Positions 33,623 through 36,805 of a stretch of 36,805 nt of DNA are shown here, piece after piece; within the stretch, counting starts at the first letter, position 1; each line of letters begins with the position of its first letter. The notes under the pieces are model-generated. The model searched no databases. It was not told the DNA's origin and worked only from the letters and a program-made list of their open reading frames with translations. A program made the position numbers and the translations under genes. Origin of the DNA: Prevotella sp. UBA5387 (GTDB taxonomy: Bacteria > Bacteroidota > Bacteroidia > Bacteroidales > Bacteroidaceae); the NCBI GenBank assembly GCA_002407775.1, contig DHOP01000021.1, forward strand, positions 1-36,805, written 5' to 3'.

Positions 33623-33935
33623 GTGTAGCTATTGAAATACAAATACATTACCGACGTTCGAGTCCAGCAATTTTTTGTCTTAATCGAATTTGATTTGAAT
33701 CACCATATAGCTTTTTCATAATATAATTGTTGTTCGCTTGTTGCTGAAGGAAATGGTTTTGTATATATTTATCAGTTTTTTAAAAAATATTTCATTGACG
33801 AGATAAACCGAATATGTTTATTGATTACGTCACATTTCTTTCTTCTTTAAGTGGGACAACTCTTATGACTTTGGGTAATGGGGGTAGGGAAGAGAATTGA
33901 GGATGATTACATAGTATTGGAGAAGTGAGAGTGAG
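33623..33935. other. Non-coding stretch after the ompA terminator
   Basis: AT-rich DNA with no supported gene. AATTTGATTT at 33687-33696 repeats a 10-mer that occurs in the 22-bp array upstream of susC, flanked here by GAATCACC. In DNA this AT-rich the match may be chance. Confidence 0.4.
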
Positions 33936-34067
33936 ACCTTTGTGTTTAGTATTTAAAGGCACTGCGATAAGTATCTAATGGCGTTGCGTTTCGGTACCAA
34001 TCGCAGTGCCATTGATGCCTAAACGCAACGCGAAAGGATACTAATCGCAGTGCCATTACTATCCTTT
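33936..34067. repeat. Degenerate 22-bp-periodic array with interleaved inverted segments
   Basis: Six 22-bp steps start at 33936, 33958, 33980, 34002, 34024 and 34046. From the second on, each opens with [GC]GC, has GC at positions 7-8, and mostly ends in AAT. ATCGCAGTGCC recurs at 34000-34010 and 34044-34054 (44 bp apart), and its inverse GGCACTGCGAT is at 33958-33968. GCGTTGCGTTT (33981-33991) is the inverse of AAACGCAACGC (34021-34031). GAAAGGATA (34032-34040) is the inverse of TATCCTTTC (34060-34068). Short A/T triplets recur about every 11 bp. Confidence 0.75.
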
Positions 34068-34135
34068 CACAAATCACCTTTTACTACAAGCAAAAATGGT
34101 AGTTAAGTTGTCTGGAAATGGAAGGTTCTGTACCT

Positions 34136-35851
34136 CTATTCCATTCCAATCTCTTTGACCCGCTTCTCGAATTCTTCTCTATCCCCGTAGGCACCATTCT
34201 TAACTTTCGCTCTATAATTATAGATGGTATTGACAGAATAGTGAAGGAACTCTGCGATGCGCGAACTGTCGTCTATTCCAAGTCGAATGAGGGCGAAAAT
34301 TCGTATAGAAGTACCTAACGAGCCATTGGGTGAAACCTCAACTCGTTCCTCTGGACGTAATAAGGCATTGAATTCGGCCACAAAATTAGGGAATAGTTTG
34401 AGGAAGGCACTGTCGAAATTCCGGTAGAAATCATCCCATTCTTCAGTCTTGCTCTCAGCTAATCGCGCTAGACCTGATAAATCTTGAGTCTTAACACGCT
34501 TCTTGATGTTTCGTCGCAGAGTCTCGGTTTTGTCTATATAGGTAGAACATAGACTAAGGAATCGTCCTATATATAACTCCTTCATCTTGTTGCTTTCATC
34601 AAGGGAACGATTGGTACTTGCCATCTTCTTGTTGAGTGAGTTGAGCTTAGTAATGTATTCTGAAAGCTGATTGTTAAGGTTCTTCAGTTCGTGATTGGAG
34701 TTGTCGAGTTCATTACGTGCCATTTGCAATTTGTTTCTTTGTCGATTGGCATAAAAGAATAAAACTGCAACAACAACAAGTAATACCCCGACGATACTAT
34801 TGATAATGCGCAACTGGATGTTGTTACGTGTAATGTGCTCTTGATAGTTGCCCTCGATAAGTGAAAGAACGGGTGAAATTTGATTGCTTCGAACACGAGT
34901 GTTGAAGGTCTGGGCAGCCTGCCAAGCAAAACGAATGTACTTATATGACCGTTTTACTTTGTTGGGATCTGTATTGAGCCGGTTAGCAATCTCCCACAGT
35001 GAACCCTGATCCGTGACGGCGTTTCGTACATCACTCAGCGCGGACTCCAAGAGCCAGTATTGTGAAGATTGCTGATCGTTTAGCTTAGAGTATGCCAGGA
35101 AACGATAGAACGCTGCAATGGCGTATCGGTGAGAGCCACGTTCGACAAGATGCATCCATTGATCATTTACGCGGAGAGCATTCTTAAAGTCGTTTTTGTA
35201 ATAATAGTCCATTTCTCTTCGCTGAAGATATTCATCATCATTGGGGCGAAGTTCTTTAAATATCTGGGACAGAAAGCGCGTGGATTCTGCACTGTATTTC
35301 TGCTTTATCCAGGGGACGGAGGTGTAGTAACTCATCTCACTGTAGAGGTGATGACCTGCTATCAGATAGTTGCGTCTTCCCTCTTCGTCAAGAGCTGATG
35401 TATCAATGGAATGGATAAGCTCAAAGGATTCTGCATACATACCTGTTGTTGAGCATTGGAAAGCTAAAAGAGCCCTGCAGTTGTTCTCGTGTTTTTTGTC
35501 GCCAAGGTGCGACGCAATATCAATGCATCGATCAAGAAACGTTACAGCGGAATCGCTTTTAAAAGAACGATATTCCTCGTAGAGATCAAACGAAAGACGG
35601 TATTTTTCTTGCTGTATAGTAGCTTGCTTAAGTTCAATGGTTAGGTAATCGATTCGTTTCTGGCGAATATCGATGTAATAGGAACTGCTATCTATAGCCT
35701 TGTCAAGGCAATGGTATAGTGAATCGAGATTTATTTTTGATTTTCCTGATGCTTGTAAAACCGATGAAAAGTATATCAATATTATTATGGACGCATAATG
35801 TATGATTTGCGCCTTGGTCCTTAGTAACAAAGAGAGATAATAGGTTTGCAT
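34136..35851 (-). CDS. DUF6377 membrane-anchored regulator
   Basis: A 571-residue protein with an N-terminal hydrophobic signal (about 16-34), a periplasmic all-helical TPR-like region (about 45-330) and one membrane helix (about 345-366, IINSIVGVLLVVVAVLFFYA). A coiled-coil linker follows (about 367-425, rich in Asn, Leu and Lys), then a cytoplasmic C-terminal domain. Near the end, SRIAEFLHYSVNTIYNYRAKVKN reads as a LuxR/CitB-like helix-turn-helix. This is the layout of DUF6377 proteins of Bacteroidota, thought to be one-component membrane transcription regulators. The signal sensed and the targets are unknown. It is monocistronic, and the repeat array lies just past its 3' end. Confidence 0.85.
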   Translation of the reverse strand: MQTYYLSLLLRTKAQIIHYASIIILIYFSSVLQASGKSKINLDSLYHCLDKAIDSSSYYIDIRQKRIDYLTIELKQATIQQEKYRLSFDLYEEYRSFKSDSAVTFLDRCIDIASHLGDKKHENNCRALLAFQCSTTGMYAESFELIHSIDTSALDEEGRRNYLIAGHHLYSEMSYYTSVPWIKQKYSAESTRFLSQIFKELRPNDDEYLQRREMDYYYKNDFKNALRVNDQWMHLVERGSHRYAIAAFYRFLAYSKLNDQQSSQYWLLESALSDVRNAVTDQGSLWEIANRLNTDPNKVKRSYKYIRFAWQAAQTFNTRVRSNQISPVLSLIEGNYQEHITRNNIQLRIINSIVGVLLVVVAVLFFYANRQRNKLQMARNELDNSNHELKNLNNQLSEYITKLNSLNKKMASTNRSLDESNKMKELYIGRFLSLCSTYIDKTETLRRNIKKRVKTQDLSGLARLAESKTEEWDDFYRNFDSAFLKLFPNFVAEFNALLRPEERVEVSPNGSLGTSIRIFALIRLGIDDSSRIAEFLHYSVNTIYNYRAKVKNGAYGDREEFEKRVKEIGME

Positions 35852-36061
35852 AGGATAGCTATTAATATATGTTTTATCTGATGGAGTAGGCGTAGAGAGG
35901 AACAGTAGTAATAAATCATTTAGTCGAGCCCTCCAATAGAAATAACTCTATGCAAAAATAATCATTTCTGCCTAAATTGTCACCATATATCATGTCTTTT
36001 TAATTTGAACTAAGGGGTGAACATTCGCGATGATGTTTATTCTAGGTAGTATAGAAACATA
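35852..36061. other. Spacer upstream of the DUF6377 gene
   Basis: Together with the terminator region to 36157 this is about 300 bp without a gene. It holds the predicted DUF6377 promoter at 35953-35960. Nothing else is recognisable. Confidence 0.5.
35953..35960 (-). promoter_or_regulatory. Predicted -7 element of the DUF6377 gene
   Basis: The minus strand reads TATTTTTG followed by CA, matching TAnnTTTGCA, about 100 bp before the ATG at 35851. No clear -33 TTTG is seen. Confidence 0.4.
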
Positions 36062-36088
36062 AAACCCAAGCTAATTTAGCTCGGGTTT
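36062..36088 (-). terminator. Terminator of the rpmB-rpmG-DUF4295 operon
   Basis: Stem AAACCC-AGCT/AGCT-GGGTTT with one A-C mismatch and loop AATTT, about 70 bp past the DUF4295 stop. On the minus strand it ends GGGTTTTATGTTTC, a modest U-tract. Confidence 0.65.
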
Positions 36089-36157
36089 ATAAATGTTTAG
36101 AGGTTGAATTGTTAGTACTCTTCTTTCCTCTAGGATATTTGTATCTTATCGAAAATA

Positions 36158-36313
36158 CTATTTGAAGAAATCCTTCACGTCCTCGTTAGGCACCATGTGC
36201 TCATCGAAACTATAAGCACCGTTCTTCGGATTCTTTACCATCTTGATTACTTTTGAGTATGCGCGACCATCCGAAGATCCTTCATGGAGGGTAGCGACCG
36301 CTTTCTTTGCCAT
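36158..36313 (-). CDS. DUF4295 small ribosomal protein (bL38 of Bacteroidota)
   Basis: A 51-residue basic protein: MAKKAVATLHEGSSDGRAYS, then KVIKMVKNPKNGAYSFDEHM, ending VPNEDVKDFFK. The ATG is at 36313 and the TAG stop ends at 36158. The sequence matches the DUF4295 family, which occurs in Bacteroidota directly after rpmB and rpmG. From memory, the Flavobacterium johnsoniae ribosome structure assigned this family as an extra large-subunit protein, bL38. It is 30 bp after rpmG in the same operon, so ribosomal function also fits the context. It is easily missed because of its length. Confidence 0.88.
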   Translation of the reverse strand: MAKKAVATLHEGSSDGRAYSKVIKMVKNPKNGAYSFDEHMVPNEDVKDFFK

Positions 36314-36343
36314 AGTTTAAATGCTTTTAAATGTTATGCAAGA

Positions 36344-36532
36344 TTACTTAATTTCCTTGTGGATGGTCATCTTCTTAAGTATAGGATTATACTTTTTGAG
36401 TTCCACGCGCTCAGGAGTGTTCTTGCGATTCTTTGTGGTTATATAGCGGCTTGTGCCAGGCAGTCCCGAGTTCTTCATCTCGGTGCACTCTAATATAACC
36501 TGTACCCTATTTCCTTTAGCTTTCTTTGCCAT
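36344..36532 (-). CDS. rpmG: 50S ribosomal protein L33 (bL33)
   Basis: A 62-residue basic large-subunit protein: MAKKAKGNRVQVILECTEMK, then GTSRYITTKNRKNTPERVEL, then KKYNPILKKMTIHKEIK. The Cys pairs of zinc-binding L33 paralogues are missing (a single Cys16), so this is the zinc-independent form. It starts five bases after the rpmB stop and is followed by DUF4295. Confidence 0.97.
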   Translation of the reverse strand: MAKKAKGNRVQVILECTEMKNSGLPGTSRYITTKNRKNTPERVELKKYNPILKKMTIHKEIK

Positions 36533-36537
36533 GACGA

Positions 36538-36801
36538 TTATTCTCCTATAACTTTAATATCTTTCCAATCGCAATAGCCCTTAGCCACTGCCTGCTTTAG
36601 TGCAGCGTCAAGTCCGACACGATTAATCTGGCGAAGACCAGCAGCACTGAGCTTCAAAGAGATCCAGCAATCTTCCTCTACATAGTAGAATTTCTTGCTG
36701 AAGAGGTTAACTTCAAAGCTCCTTTTAGTGTGGTGCTTTGAGTGAGACACATTGCAACCTATCTGTGCCTTCTTGCCTGTGATTTGACAAATCTTAGACA
36801 T
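36538..36801 (-). CDS. rpmB: 50S ribosomal protein L28 (bL28)
   Basis: An 87-residue large-subunit protein, complete at the window edge: MSKICQITGKKAQIGCNVSH through GLDAALKQAVAKGYCDWKDI. The SHSKHHTKRSFEVNL and KFYYVEEDCWISLKLSAAGL segments are the Bacteroidota form of L28. It is the first gene seen of the leftward rpmB-rpmG-DUF4295 operon. Its promoter lies beyond the right edge. Confidence 0.97.
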   Translation of the reverse strand: MSKICQITGKKAQIGCNVSHSKHHTKRSFEVNLFSKKFYYVEEDCWISLKLSAAGLRQINRVGLDAALKQAVAKGYCDWKDIKVIGE

Positions 36802-36805
36802 TGCT

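Overview
The window looks like a chromosomal segment of a Bacteroidales bacterium, most likely from the Prevotella/Segatella group. Three things point there: a SusC/SusD locus with a hybrid two-component regulator, a DUF6377 regulator and a DUF4295 ribosomal protein gene; promoter elements of the Bacteroidota type (TTTG at about -33, TAnnTTTGCA at about -7); and almost no Shine-Dalgarno sequences. I see no tRNA, rRNA, insertion sequence, prophage or CRISPR array.

Layout. (1) 1-6050 is a small surface-polysaccharide cluster. On the minus strand it has a double zinc-ribbon protein and three glycosyltransferases; on the plus strand, diverging across 39 bp, it has a Wzx-type flippase and another family 2 glycosyltransferase. 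(2) 6390-9257 is uvrA, with a 16-bp perfect palindrome at its promoter, followed by one more glycosyltransferase (9454-10329). (3) 10397-26901, all minus strand, is a polysaccharide utilization locus. In transcription order it holds a hybrid two-component regulator (HTCS), SusC, SusD, a surface lipoprotein, a GH31 enzyme with a PA14 insert, a GH2 enzyme and a small lipoprotein. (4) 27270-29527 holds the housekeeping genes ffh and folD. (5) 29690-32227 is a secreted GH51 arabinofuranosidase with its own promoter and terminator. (6) 32449-33554 is an OmpA-family gene split by a one-base frameshift. (7) 34136-35851 is a DUF6377 membrane regulator. (8) 36158-36801 is rpmB-rpmG-DUF4295, transcribed leftward.

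How the genes work together. A PA14-bearing GH31, a GH2 beta-galactosidase-type enzyme and a nearby GH51 arabinofuranosidase are the side-chain-trimming set known from xyloglucan utilization loci of Bacteroides ovatus. No endo-glucanase (GH5/GH9/GH74) or GH3 beta-glucosidase is present. The locus may therefore take up xyloglucan oligosaccharides released by others, or depend on unlinked enzymes. The substrate is an inference.

The least explained DNA is non-coding. Four tandem 22-bp repeats lie between the HTCS gene and susC. A 21-bp-spaced TGTAAC direct repeat lies next to the susC promoter. Two stem-loops separate the surface-protein genes from the enzyme genes. A degenerate array with the same 22-bp period, containing interleaved inverted segments, lies between ompA and the DUF6377 gene, and a single similar unit lies at the left edge of the window.
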